Origin: Geodermatophilaceae bacterium URHB0062
GTDB taxonomy: Bacteria; Actinomycetota; Actinomycetes; Mycobacteriales; Geodermatophilaceae
Length of the DNA: 64,000 nucleotides
Assembly (NCBI GenBank): GCA_000620185.1
Contig: KK211088.1
Coordinates: 62,001-126,000 of the forward strand
Direction of reading: 5' to 3'
This document shows, piece after piece, positions 35,706 to 44,164 of this stretch (positions are counted from its first letter, which is position 1; each line of letters begins with the position of its first letter). The notes beneath the pieces are model-generated. The model did no database searches and was not told the origin of the DNA. It saw nothing but the letters and a program-made list of their open reading frames with translations. The position numbers were made by a program, and so were the translations under genes.

Positions 35706-36494
35706 TCAGCCGCGGAGCAGGCTCTCGCAGATGGCCAGGCCCTCGAGGGCGCCGTGCTCGATTGCCCGGGAGCAGTGCACCAGCCAGCCGGCGACACCGT
35801 CGGGGTCCCCGACCCGGTATCCGGCGAGCGCAGCCGCGTAGGCGTCCCGTCCCAGCTCCGCGAAGCCGACCTCGGGCACCGACACGGCCTTGACGTCCAG
35901 ACCTCGGGTGATCATCGTCAGCCGCCCGGCGGCACGGGCGACCACGCCGTCGGCAGCTCCGAAGGGAGCAAGCGCAGCGAGCTCACCGTGTACCAGCGCC
36001 GCCACCACGACGGCAGGAGCCGTGGCCGGCGCGGTGATCAGGGAGAAGAGCGCCGACAGGCGGGGACCGGCATGCGGCGTGGGCCTGCCGAGGTTGCCGC
36101 GGTCGACGAGGTCCGCGGCCGCGAGCACGTGCAGCCGGGCGAGCACCTGGCCCGGCGCCCGCGGCCAGGTCTCGACCATCGATCCCAGGCCCGCGGAGAC
36201 CCGCAGGGCGCCCTGCACCACGGAGTCCTGGACGGCGCCGGCGCGCAGATCGGCCAGGGCCACGTCGCTGCCCTCGAGGGCGGCCGACGCCCGCGCGCCG
36301 CGCAGGGCCGACTCGGTGCTGACCCCCGCCGACTCCCGCCGCAGCACCTTGTGGCCCAGCAACCGGTCGATCCCGGCGCGGGCCCGGTCAGCGGCCTCGC
36401 GGACGCCCGGCAGTTCCAGCAGGGGTGCCAGGGGATCAGTGCCCCCCGGCCGCCCGACGGGACGGGTGGCGCCGGGACGGACGGGGATGCTCAC
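35706..36494 (-). CDS. Fic-like protein with degraded active-site motif
   Basis: A 262-residue protein at the Rv3662c position, often labelled oxidoreductase without evidence. ARASAALEGSD (68-78) resembles the N-terminal (S/T)xxxEG-type helix of Fic proteins. HGELAALAPFGAADGVVARAAG (around 169-190) aligns with the Fic motif HPFx(D/E)GNGRxxR but lacks the leading His, the Asn-Gly pair and one Arg. It is probably inactive as an AMP-transferase, or a distinct activity. The start at 36494 is reasonable. Confidence is high for the gene and moderate for the fold. Confidence 0.6.
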   Translation of the reverse strand: MSIPVRPGATRPVGRPGGTDPLAPLLELPGVREAADRARAGIDRLLGHKVLRRESAGVSTESALRGARASAALEGSDVALADLRAGAVQDSVVQGALRVSAGLGSMVETWPRAPGQVLARLHVLAAADLVDRGNLGRPTPHAGPRLSALFSLITAPATAPAVVVAALVHGELAALAPFGAADGVVARAAGRLTMITRGLDVKAVSVPEVGFAELGRDAYAAALAGYRVGDPDGVAGWLVHCSRAIEHGALEGLAICESLLRG

Positions 36495-36542
36495 GGCGAC
36501 GACGGTACGAGGCGGCCGGCGGGCGACCCGAAGGCCCCTCGA

Positions 36543-36806
36543 TCAGCGACGCCGCAGGAACCCCTGCACCAGCTGGCCCAGTCCGCCCGAGGCCGCGGGG
36601 GTGGGCCGGCCACGTCCGGTCCGACCGAACCCGCGGCCCGTTCCGCCGCCGAAGGTGCGCCCCGAAGAGCGGTTGACCGAGCGACCACCACGCAGGCCCG
36701 AGCCCCGTGCCGTGCCGCGCGTCGTGCGCCCGGTCGTCCGCCGGCCTCGGCCGGCGCCCCGCGCGGCGGTTTCCGCTGTCCCCATCAGTCGTCCGAGGAT
36801 GCTCAT
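36543..36806 (-). CDS. Arg/Gly-rich basic small protein
   Basis: An 87-residue product with a short N-terminal helix MSILGRLMGTAETAARGAG, a middle made almost only of Arg, Gly, Thr and Ser with repeated GRG/TRG steps, and a C-terminal LGQLVQGFLRRR. It has no cysteines and no membrane segment. It may bind nucleic acid or the membrane. No family is recognised and the low complexity makes even its reality uncertain. Confidence 0.5.
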   Translation of the reverse strand: MSILGRLMGTAETAARGAGRGRRTTGRTTRGTARGSGLRGGRSVNRSSGRTFGGGTGRGFGRTGRGRPTPAASGGLGQLVQGFLRRR

Positions 36807-36962
36807 GGAGCCGCCGGTACCCGTCCGGGGCGAGGCCGTCCCCGTTTCACCACCGCGCCGGGTGCATCCGCGGCGTGGCGTCACGCTGCGGGGCCCCACC
36901 CCGATCGATCGCGGTGGATCCCGACGCGGAACGGCGCACCGACGACCTGAAGATCCAAGCCC

Positions 36963-37292
36963 TCAGGCGGCGCCCAGGGCGTCGGCCATCCGGTGGTGCG
37001 GCGAGGCCTCGTCGCCGCGGCTCTGCCGCTCCAGCGTGCGCGCGAGGGCCCGGCGGGCCCAGCCGTTGGCGGGCGCCAGATCCACCAGCCGCAGCAGGGC
37101 CTCCTCGGCCCGCGCGAGTTGGGCGGAGCCGAAGTAGGCACGCGCCAGCAGTTCCAGCGCCGCCTGGTTCGCCGGCTCGGCCTCGACGACCGGGGCCAGG
37201 ATGCGGGCGGCCTCCACCGGCTGCCCCATGGCGAGGAAGAGGTCGGCCCGCAGATACTCCGAGTGGAGGTCGATCTCGAACGGCTGCGTCAT
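36963..37292 (-). CDS. tetratricopeptide-repeat protein
   Basis: A 109-residue helical protein with two to three TPR units: SEYLRADLFLAMGQPVEAAR, NQAALELLARAYFGSAQLARA and NGWARRALARTLERQ, each with the small-large-aromatic pattern. It probably serves as a protein-interaction adaptor. It lies divergent from mftD with 119 bases between, and no partner is obvious. Confidence 0.78.
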   Translation of the reverse strand: MTQPFEIDLHSEYLRADLFLAMGQPVEAARILAPVVEAEPANQAALELLARAYFGSAQLARAEEALLRLVDLAPANGWARRALARTLERQSRGDEASPHHRMADALGAA

Positions 37293-37411
37293 GCCCGGTG
37301 AACACCAGGCGACCGCTTCGCCTTCCCGGCCGCCCGGAGAGGGGCGGGGCGACCCGGCCGCACCACGGCCCCCGTCGGGACACCCGGCGTCCCCGGCCGC
37401 AGAATGGCGGC

Positions 37412-38587
37412 ATGGCGAGCACCAGGGACTGGTTCGAGACCGTCGCGGAGGCCCAGGTCAGGGCGAAGCGACGACTGCCCCGCTCGGTCTACCTGGCCCT
37501 GGTCGCCGGCAGCGAGAAGGGACTGACGAGCAGCGACAACGTGCAGGCCTTCGACGAGCTCGGCTTCCGGCCGCACGTGGCGGACCTGCCGGGGAAGCGG
37601 GAGCTGGGCACCACGGTCATGGGTCAGGACGTCGCCCTGCCCGTGCTGATCTCCCCCACCGGTGTCCAGGCGGTGCACCCCGACGGCGAGGTGGCCGTCG
37701 CCCGCGGAGCCGCCGCGGAGGGCACCGCGATGGGACTGTCGTCCTACGCCAGCAAGCCCGTGGAGGAGGTGATCGCCGCCAACCCGAAGACCTTCTTCCA
37801 GCTCTACTGGTCCGGCGACCGCGACACTCTGCTGGGGCGCGCCGAGCGGGCCAAGGCCGCAGGCGCGCAGGGCCTGATCGTCACGTTGGACTGGACGTTC
37901 AGCTCCCGTCGCGACTGGGGCGCCCCACCCATCCCCGAGAAGGTCGACGTCAAGGCCGCCCTGCAGTTCGCCCCCGAGGTGCTGCGCAAGCCGCGCTGGC
38001 TGGCCACCTTCCTCCGCAGCGGGTCGATTCCCGACCTCACCGTGCCGAACCTGCCGCTGGGGGGTGCTCCAGCACCGACCTTCTTCGGCGCCTACTACGA
38101 GTGGATGACCACACCGCCGCCCCGCTGGGAGGACATCGCCTGGCTGCGTGAGCAGTGGAACGGGCCGTTCATGCTCAAGGGCATCTGCCGACCCGACGAC
38201 GCACGCCGCGCGGTGGACGCCGGTGTCAGTGCCCTCTCCGTCTCCACCCACGGCGGCAACAACCTCGACGGCACGCCTGGTGCGATCCGTTCCCTTCCGG
38301 GTGTGGTGGACGCCGTCGGCGACCAGATCGAGGTGCTCCTGGACGGCGGCATCCGGCGGGGCAGCGACGTCGTGAAGGCGATGGCGCTCGGCGCGAAGGC
38401 CGTCATGATCGGCCGGGCGTACCTGTGGGGTCTCGCGGCCGGCGGAGAGCGGGGCGTGGCCAACGTCCTCAACGTGCTGCGGCAGGGCATCGACTCCACG
38501 CTGCTCGGGCTCGGCAGGGCCTCCGTGCACGACCTCACCCGCGACGACGTGATCGTCCCGCCGGGTTTCACCCGCGACTGGAGCTGA
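37412..38587 (+). CDS. mftD: MftD-like FMN-dependent alpha-hydroxy-acid dehydrogenase family protein (pre-mycofactocin synthase type)
   Basis: A 391-residue FMN enzyme. SPTGVQAVHPDGEVAVARGA, FFQLYWSGDRD, ISVSxHGGNNLDGTP-like (here SVSTHGGNNLDGTPG) and LLDGGIRRGSDVVKAMALGA are the FMN and catalytic segments. The sequence tracks MftD (formerly LldD1, Rv0694) much more closely than lactate oxidases: ASSxSVYxxLxAGSEKGxTxxDN and RASVHDLTRDDVIVPPGF are MftD hallmarks. In mycofactocin synthesis MftD oxidises the AHDP intermediate. No mftA, B, C, E or F gene is near. A Thr stands where most relatives have Asn before HGGNN. Confidence 0.85.
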   Translation: MASTRDWFETVAEAQVRAKRRLPRSVYLALVAGSEKGLTSSDNVQAFDELGFRPHVADLPGKRELGTTVMGQDVALPVLISPTGVQAVHPDGEVAVARGAAAEGTAMGLSSYASKPVEEVIAANPKTFFQLYWSGDRDTLLGRAERAKAAGAQGLIVTLDWTFSSRRDWGAPPIPEKVDVKAALQFAPEVLRKPRWLATFLRSGSIPDLTVPNLPLGGAPAPTFFGAYYEWMTTPPPRWEDIAWLREQWNGPFMLKGICRPDDARRAVDAGVSALSVSTHGGNNLDGTPGAIRSLPGVVDAVGDQIEVLLDGGIRRGSDVVKAMALGAKAVMIGRAYLWGLAAGGERGVANVLNVLRQGIDSTLLGLGRASVHDLTRDDVIVPPGFTRDWS

Positions 38588-38643
38588 GGGCGACTCGCCG
38601 CGGGGCGGGAATCAACGGCCCGGCCGCGGGCTTGCCGCTGATC

Positions 38644-39873
38644 GTGCCTTCACGCGCATCCCGGTCGACCGCCTTCTGGTCGATCGCCGTCCTCCTCGTG
38701 CTGGTGCTCGCCGCCTCCGGCGTCCCCTCGCCGCTCTACCGCGTGTACCAGGAGCGGTTCGGCTTCGGCTCCGGCGTCCTGACGACGGTCTTCGGCGTCT
38801 ACGCCTTCGCGCTGCTCGCCGCGTTGCTGGTGGTGGGAGCACTCTCCGACCACGTCGGGCGCCGCCCCGTTCTCGCCGGCGCCCTGGTGCTCGAAGCCGC
38901 TGCGATGGTGCTCTTCCTCCTCGCCGACGGCGTGGGCTGGCTGATGGCCGCCCGCGTGGTGCAGGGCCTGGCCACCGGCGCGATGACCGGCGCGCTCGGC
39001 GCCGCGCTGCTGGACTTCCAGCGCACCGACCGCCCGCTCGGCCCCCTCGTCAACAGCGCCTCTCCGGGGCTCGGGCTCTCCCTCGGCGCGGTCGGCGCCG
39101 GGCTGCTGGTCGAGTTCGTCCCCGCGCCGACCGACTGGGTGTTCGGCACGCTGACCGGCGCGTTCCTGCTCGCGGCCGCCGCGGTGCTGCTGCTGCCCGA
39201 GTCCTCACCCCGACTGCCCGGCGCGCTGGCCTCGCTCCGGCCGCAGGTGCACGTCCCCACCGCCCAGCGCGGCGCCTTCCTCGCGGTGCTGCCGTGCCTG
39301 GCGGCCACCTGGGCGCTGGGCGGGCTCTACGCCTCGCTCGGGCCCTCGCTCGTCTCGGGAGTGTTCGGCGTCGACGACCACCTCGTAGGCAGCCTGCTGA
39401 TCCTGGCGCTCAACGGCACCGGCCTGCTCGGCTCGCTGGCCGTGCGCGGGGCCCGGCCCGAGCGGGCCATGGTGGGTGGTGCACTTACCTTCTCCGCCGG
39501 CGTCGCCGGCACCGTGGCGGCGCTGCTGACCGGCTCGCTGCCGCTCTTCTTCGTCGCCGCCGTCGTGTCCGGCGCAGGCTTCGGAGCCGCCTTCCTGGGC
39601 GCCATGGCGACGGTCACCCGTGGCGTCGCCCCCGGGGAGCGGGCGGCCCTGCTCTCCAGCGTGTTCGTCGTCAGCTACCTCACGTTCAGCGTCCCCGCGA
39701 TCGCCGCGGGCGTCGCCGCCGGTCACCTCGGCCTGGCGAGGACGGCCGAGGTCTACGGGGCCGCGGTGATCGTGCTCGCGCTCTCCGCCGCGGCGGCCCT
39801 GCTCGTGCGCCGTCGCACCGAGGCGCCGGCGCAGGAGCAGGACGCCGAGTCCGCTCAGCCGCTCGCCGCCTGA
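38644..39873 (+). CDS. MFS transporter
   Basis: A 409-residue, 12-helix major facilitator. GALSDHVGRRPVLAG is the loop 2-3 signature and the first helix starts right after SRASRSTAFW. The GTG at 38644 places this helix at the N-terminus. The C-terminal 20 residues are hydrophilic. It resembles drug or metabolite exporters of the DHA1 type; the substrate is unknown. It follows mftD after 56 bases on the same strand and could be co-transcribed. Confidence 0.85.
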   Translation: MPSRASRSTAFWSIAVLLVLVLAASGVPSPLYRVYQERFGFGSGVLTTVFGVYAFALLAALLVVGALSDHVGRRPVLAGALVLEAAAMVLFLLADGVGWLMAARVVQGLATGAMTGALGAALLDFQRTDRPLGPLVNSASPGLGLSLGAVGAGLLVEFVPAPTDWVFGTLTGAFLLAAAAVLLLPESSPRLPGALASLRPQVHVPTAQRGAFLAVLPCLAATWALGGLYASLGPSLVSGVFGVDDHLVGSLLILALNGTGLLGSLAVRGARPERAMVGGALTFSAGVAGTVAALLTGSLPLFFVAAVVSGAGFGAAFLGAMATVTRGVAPGERAALLSSVFVVSYLTFSVPAIAAGVAAGHLGLARTAEVYGAAVIVLALSAAAALLVRRRTEAPAQEQDAESAQPLAA

Positions 39874-39881
39874 GCCGGGCG

Positions 39882-40499
39882 TCAGCTGCCCGGATAGGGC
39901 GCGCCGCGGAGCGCTCGCGCCAGGTGTGCGGCGTTCTCGGCCAGCGTGGCCGTCGTCGACGCGACGGCCTCGGGGGTCTCGTCGAGGTCGAGGTAGTCGC
40001 GGCTGCCCATGGCCTCGTCGTTCCAGTAGGTGCCGCCCTGCGCCGGGATCGTGAAGCCGATGTCGTTGAGGCCCTGCATGAGGTCCGCGGTGATCTTGTG
40101 GGCGCCGTCCTCGTTGCCGACGACGGCCGTCACGGCGACCTTGCCGGTCACCAGCGGCCGGCCGGAGTCGTCGGTCTCCGACAGCTCGCCGTCCAGCCGT
40201 TCGAGAACGCGCTGGGCGACGCTGCTCATGTGCCCGACCCACGTGGGGGTCGCCACGACGAGGACGTCGGCGTCCATCAGCCGTGCGCGGATGCCCGGCC
40301 ACGCGTCCCCCTCGCCCATGTCGACCTCGACGCCGGGCTTGACGTCGTGGTCGACGACCCGGACGACGTCGCCGGTCACGCCGTGCTCGGCGAGCTGCTC
40401 GAGCACCTGACGGGCCATGAGCTCGCTGCTGGACGGCGCGGGCGAGGGCTTGAGGCTGCAGACGAGGGCCAGGGCGCGGAGCGGCGCGGTTTCGGTCAT
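39882..40499 (-). CDS. flavodoxin-fold NAD(P)H-dependent FMN reductase family protein
   Basis: A 205-residue flavodoxin-like protein. ALVCSLKPSPAPSSSELMARQ is the FMN phosphate loop in the WrbA/FMN-red style, DVLVVATPTWVGHMSSVAQRVLER contains the isoalloxazine-contact TPTW segment, and VAVTAVVGNEDGAHKI is the third flavin-binding loop. It is convergent with the MFS gene, 8 bases apart. It likely reduces quinones or FMN. Confidence 0.83.
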   Translation of the reverse strand: MTETAPLRALALVCSLKPSPAPSSSELMARQVLEQLAEHGVTGDVVRVVDHDVKPGVEVDMGEGDAWPGIRARLMDADVLVVATPTWVGHMSSVAQRVLERLDGELSETDDSGRPLVTGKVAVTAVVGNEDGAHKITADLMQGLNDIGFTIPAQGGTYWNDEAMGSRDYLDLDETPEAVASTTATLAENAAHLARALRGAPYPGS

Positions 40500-40537
40500 G
40501 CGCGGTCAGATGCCCCGCAATGCACCGCTCCTACACC

Positions 40538-41028
40538 TCACCGGCGGACCGCGGCCACGAATCCGAGCGCGCGTTCCCGCAGTTCAGCCACCCGCTCCCG
40601 CACGACCGCGACCGGATCCCGGTCCTGCAGCCACGGCGGGATCTCCGTCCGCGCGCTGCGCGAGCACGCCAGGTCGGCGCAGACGTAGGTGCCGACGGTG
40701 TTGCCGTTGCGCCCCGCCTCCCCAGCCGCTTAGCCGTAAAGAGCGAGACGTTGTCGCCCGGCTGCGCCGTCTGGCAGAGCAGGCACATCGCTGCCGTGCG
40801 GCTGGACATGCGCGTCTCGGCGGCCCGGAGCGCGATGCCGACCGGCGCGCCCTCGGCCTGGATCACCAGGTAGCCGCGCAGCGGTGCCTTCGGATCGCGC
40901 CAGCCCAGCAGGTCCAGCTCCGACCAGTCGAAGGAGTCGAACCCCTTCGGCAGCGAGAGCCCCTTGGCCTCGCCCTGGGAACAGTTCACGAACGAGCGGC
41001 GCACCTGCTGCTCGGTGAGGGCGTGCAC
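40538..41028 (-). pseudogene. FBP-type (EF-G-binding C-terminal treble-clef) zinc-finger protein, frameshifted
   Basis: The N-terminal frame begins at a GTG (41028, AAAGGAG upstream) and encodes VHALTEQQVRRSFVNCSQG, DWSELDLLGWRDPKAPLRGYLV and the first zinc knuckle CLLCQTA. After VSLF the frame goes off into low-quality sequence. Shifting by one base near 40726 restores GRNGNTVGTYVCADLACS, RTEIPPWLQDRDP and VRERVAELRERALGFV, ending at TGA 40538. A G missing from a G run (AAGCGGCTGGGG) explains it. The restored protein has the two CxxC-type ligand pairs of the FBP C-terminal domain. It is either a fresh mutation or a sequencing error. Confidence 0.8.
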
Positions 41029-41084
41029 GAGCGGAACTCCTTTCTCCGGGGAACGCCCCATCCTGCGCGACGACGGCCGGCGGG

Positions 41085-41732
41085 TCAGTCCATTTTCCGC
41101 ACAAGGTCCCGGACCTCGGCCGGGGTCGCGGCCACCGCGACGGCGCCGGCCGCCGCCAGCTCACCCGCCGGAGCCGGTCCCCAGCCCGCGCCGATGCACG
41201 GGAGCCCGTGTGCCGCCGCCCCCAGGACGTCGTGGGCCCGGTCGCCGATCAGGACCGGTGACCGCCCCTCCGGATGGGCGGCGAGCGCGAGCCCCACCAC
41301 CTGGTCCTTGTGCCGCACCGTGCCGTCGAAGGTGGCGCCGTGCACGCCGGCGAAGGCCGACAGCAGGCCCGTGAACTCGAGCATCCGGACGGCGAACGGC
41401 TCGGGCTTGCTGGTGGCCACCGCGAGCGTCGCGCCGTCCTCGCACAGACCGGTGAGCAGCCCGGGGACGCCGTCGTGGACCGTGACGTCCAGGAGGGCGC
41501 CGGCCGAGTAGTGCGCCCTGTACGCGGAGACCGCCCGTGGGACGTCGCCCCGTGGCACGCGGAGGATCATCGCGAACCCGTCCTCCAGCGGTGGCCCCAC
41601 CATGTCGCGCAACTGCTCCGGCGTCGGTTCCGGCAGGCCGAGCTCGGCCGCAGCGACCCGGACCGAGGCCCAGATGCCCGGTGTCGAGTCGACCAACGTT
41701 CCGTCGAGGTCGAACAGGACCAGCCGGCTCAC
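41085..41732 (-). CDS. HAD-superfamily hydrolase (phosphoglycolate phosphatase-like)
   Basis: A 215-residue HAD hydrolase. FDLDGTLVDS (7-16) carries the nucleophile, VATSKPEPFAVRML supplies the Thr/Ser and Lys motifs, and VLIGDRAHDVLGAA is the metal motif. The four-helix cap after residue 16 is of the Gph/pyrophosphatase (PpaX) type. The GTG at 41732 overlaps the def stop (GTGA), so it is coupled to peptide deformylase. The natural substrate is not evident. Confidence 0.87.
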   Translation of the reverse strand: MSRLVLFDLDGTLVDSTPGIWASVRVAAAELGLPEPTPEQLRDMVGPPLEDGFAMILRVPRGDVPRAVSAYRAHYSAGALLDVTVHDGVPGLLTGLCEDGATLAVATSKPEPFAVRMLEFTGLLSAFAGVHGATFDGTVRHKDQVVGLALAAHPEGRSPVLIGDRAHDVLGAAAHGLPCIGAGWGPAPAGELAAAGAVAVAATPAEVRDLVRKMD

Positions 41733-42292
41733 GCCGGCAGGTCGCCGTTCGGGCCGGCCGCCTCGGCCAGGAGCCGCTCCCGCAGGTCCTCGGGCAGCCG
41801 GTCGACGTAGACGACGCCGTCGAGGTGGTCCACCTCGTGCTGCAGGCAGCGGGCGGCCATGCCGGTGGCCTCGATGGACACCGGCTTGCCGGCGACGTCG
41901 ACGCCGTCCACGCGCGCCCGGAACGCCCGCGGCAGCTCGGCGTAGGGACCGGGGACCGACAGGCAGCCCTCCTCGGTGACCTCCTCCACCGGCTCGTCCT
42001 CCACCGGATCGAGCGGCGTGAGCGTCGGGTTCACGACGTAGCCGACGACGTCCTGGCCGGTCGCATCCGGGCAGTCGATGACGAAGATGCGGGCGTCCAC
42101 CCCGATCTGGTTCGCGGCCAACCCGACCCCGTCGGCCGCGGTCATGCTGGCGAACATGTCCAGCACGAGGCGGCGGAGCGCCCCGTCGAACTCCGTCACG
42201 GGAGCGCACGGGCGGTGGAGCACGGGATCGCCGCCGTAGGTGACGATCGGCCGGGCGACGCCGTCGTAACGGCCGGGCAGGCGCATGGCCAT
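41729..42292 (-). CDS. def: peptide deformylase
   Basis: Removes the formyl group from new proteins. The 187-residue enzyme has the three motifs GVGLAANQIG (55-64), EGCLSVPG (108-115) and QHEVDHLDG (151-159), giving Cys and two His as metal ligands plus the catalytic Glu. The N-terminal extension before PIVTYGGDPVLH is short. MAMRL and MRL are both possible starts. It begins a two-gene unit with the HAD hydrolase and is divergent from the PAS-ANTAR gene. Confidence 0.95.
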   Translation of the reverse strand: MAMRLPGRYDGVARPIVTYGGDPVLHRPCAPVTEFDGALRRLVLDMFASMTAADGVGLAANQIGVDARIFVIDCPDATGQDVVGYVVNPTLTPLDPVEDEPVEEVTEEGCLSVPGPYAELPRAFRARVDGVDVAGKPVSIEATGMAARCLQHEVDHLDGVVYVDRLPEDLRERLLAEAAGPNGDLPA

Positions 42293-42427
42293 CGATCCTA
42301 GGGACGTCGCCGAGGACGGTCGCCGGGTGCGCCCCTACCGCCGTCCCGGATCGCGGCACGAGCGGTGCGTCTTCGTCGCGGCACGTCGCGTGACGGCGCG
42401 GCGGCAGTCCGGCATGTTGAGTCATCT

Positions 42428-42445
42428 GGTTCCACAAGTGGTACC
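42428..42445. promoter_or_regulatory. dyad in the def/PAS-ANTAR divergent region
   Basis: GGTtCCACaaGTGGtACC is symmetric except at two single positions and the centre. It lies 11 bases after a TTGAGT hexamer. A regulator site or part of a stress-sigma promoter is possible. I see nothing else in the 292 bases between def and the ANTAR gene. Confidence 0.4.
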
Positions 42446-42584
42446 CGTGCGCACCATGCACGGAGCGGAGTGGCCACGTACCGTTCCGGCATCGAAGCGG
42501 CCGGTTCCCGAGGGAATCGGAGCCATGGCGGTCGAACAAGCGGCCCAGCCGCTGGCGACTGCCGCGCGTCCGCAGGAGAACGAC

Positions 42585-43319
42585 ATGTCCTCACCGGCAC
42601 TGTCCCGCGACCGGATCACCGCCCTTCCCGTGCACGAGGCACCGACGCAGCCCGGAGCACCGCGGAGCCCTCGTCCGACGCAGCCCGTGATCCACCGGAT
42701 CATCGCTCATTTCCGCTACGACCTGCTGCGCGCGGACGTGTGGTGGTCGCCCGAGATGTTCGCCCTGGCGGGGGTGCCGGACGGGGCGGCAGAGGCGTCC
42801 ACCGAACTGCTGCTGCAGCACCTGCATCCCGAGGACCGGGGCAGAGCGCTGCGGGCCATCACCGAGGCCTGCACCGCGGCCCGTCCCTTCAGCGTGCGCA
42901 GCCGCCTCGTCCGTCCGGGCAGCGGACAGCGGGCGATCGTGCTGATCGGCGAGCCCGAGACGGACCCCGACGGACATGTCGTTGCCGTGCACTGCCTGGC
43001 CGTCGACCTCACCGACTGTCCCGAACCGGAGAAGGTCCCCGACCGGACGGCGGCCCTCGAGGCCGAGGTCGGCCAGATGCGCGCCGCGATGGCCAGCCGG
43101 GCGGCCATCGAGCAGGCCAAGGGCATCCTGATGCTGCTGACCAGTTGCAGCGACACCGTCGCGTTCGAACTGCTGGCGCACATCTCCAGCCACACGCACC
43201 GGAAGGTGCGCGACGTGGCCGAGTCCATCACGGAGTCGGCCTCGGGGCGCGTGCAACTGCCCGACGACGTGCGCGCGATCATCCGCGACGCCTGTCCGCC
43301 GCGACGGTCGCGCCGCTGA
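42585..43319 (+). CDS. PAS-ANTAR domain RNA-binding antiterminator/response regulator
   Basis: A 244-residue protein with a PAS fold (about 43-143, FRYDLLRADVWWSPEMFALAG and HLHPEDRGRALRAI) and an ANTAR domain (about 160-213, MASRAAIEQAKGILMLL, VAFELLAHISSHTHRKVRDVAESI). ANTAR binds a double-hexaloop RNA to prevent termination in the family. The PAS part would sense a ligand or redox state. I chose MSSPALSRD at 42585 with AGGAG 6 bases ahead; an ATG at 42525 with a weaker site is the alternative. Such genes are abundant in Geodermatophilaceae and stress-linked. Confidence 0.85.
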   Translation: MSSPALSRDRITALPVHEAPTQPGAPRSPRPTQPVIHRIIAHFRYDLLRADVWWSPEMFALAGVPDGAAEASTELLLQHLHPEDRGRALRAITEACTAARPFSVRSRLVRPGSGQRAIVLIGEPETDPDGHVVAVHCLAVDLTDCPEPEKVPDRTAALEAEVGQMRAAMASRAAIEQAKGILMLLTSCSDTVAFELLAHISSHTHRKVRDVAESITESASGRVQLPDDVRAIIRDACPPRRSRR

Positions 43320-43468
43320 CCGCCGGACGGAGGACCACCCGCCATCCGGCCCTCCGCTCCACCTGACTGCGGTCGCACCCGCGCCGTTCGGAAGAATGCG
43401 CGTGCCGCCGCCCGGGCGGCTCGCGCCGCCGGCTCCGGCTGTGCGGACGCCGAAGAGGGGGAAGCGGC

Positions 43469-44113
43469 GTGGTCTACCTCATCAGCCGGTTCGTGCTGCG
43501 GCCGTTGTTCCTGCTGCTGTTCCGGCCGCATGTGACCGGGCGGGAGAACCTGCCGGCAGAGGGTGCCTTCATCCTCGCCAGCAACCACCTGTCGTTCATC
43601 GACTCGATGGCCATCCCCCTCATGTCACCGCGCCGGGTCGGCTACCTGGCCAAGGCGGAGTACTTCACGGGTTCGGGGATCCGCGGCTGGTTGACGAAGA
43701 CGTGGTTCACCGCCCTCGGCGCGCTGCCGGTCGAGCGCGAGACCCACCGGGCCGCGCAGGAGGCGCTGGACACCGCCATGTCGGTGCTGCGCACCGGTGG
43801 TGGGTTCGGCATCTATCCCGAGGGCACGCGGTCCCGCGACGGCCGCCTCGCCCGCGGCAAGACCGGCGTCGCCTGGCTGGCGCTGACCGCCGACTGCCCC
43901 GTCGTCCCGGTCGGGATCATCGGCACCGACCTGATCCAGCCGGTCGGGGCGCGGTGGCCGCGACTGCACCGCTTCACGGTGCACTTCGGCGAGCCGCTGA
44001 CCTTCCCCGAGTACCGCGGCAAGGCGGGGAACAACCGCGCCCGCCGGGAGGTCACCGACCGCATCATGAACGCGATCGCCGAGCTCTCCGGACAGGAGAA
44101 GGCCGGCTGGTGA
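43469..44113 (+). CDS. 1-acylglycerol-3-phosphate O-acyltransferase (PlsC family)
   Basis: A 214-residue membrane-associated acyltransferase of phospholipid synthesis. It has the HX4D catalytic motif NHLSFIDS, the YPEGTRSRDG glycerol-phosphate motif and PVVPVGIIGTD. A hydrophobic segment at the N-terminus (LISRFVLRPLFLLLF) anchors it. The GTG start at 43469 is preceded by AGAGGGGGAA. Whether it acts on lysophosphatidate or on another lipid such as PIM precursors is not determined. Confidence 0.88.
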   Translation: MVYLISRFVLRPLFLLLFRPHVTGRENLPAEGAFILASNHLSFIDSMAIPLMSPRRVGYLAKAEYFTGSGIRGWLTKTWFTALGALPVERETHRAAQEALDTAMSVLRTGGGFGIYPEGTRSRDGRLARGKTGVAWLALTADCPVVPVGIIGTDLIQPVGARWPRLHRFTVHFGEPLTFPEYRGKAGNNRARREVTDRIMNAIAELSGQEKAGW

Positions 44114-44164
44114 GCGGCGCCGGACGCTGACACCCTCCGGCAGCAGGCTCAGGCGGAATCGGGC

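Noticed and set aside
37412-38587. Start of a complete mycofactocin cluster
   Set aside because: No mftA, B, C, E or F motif can be found in the flanking 64 kb.
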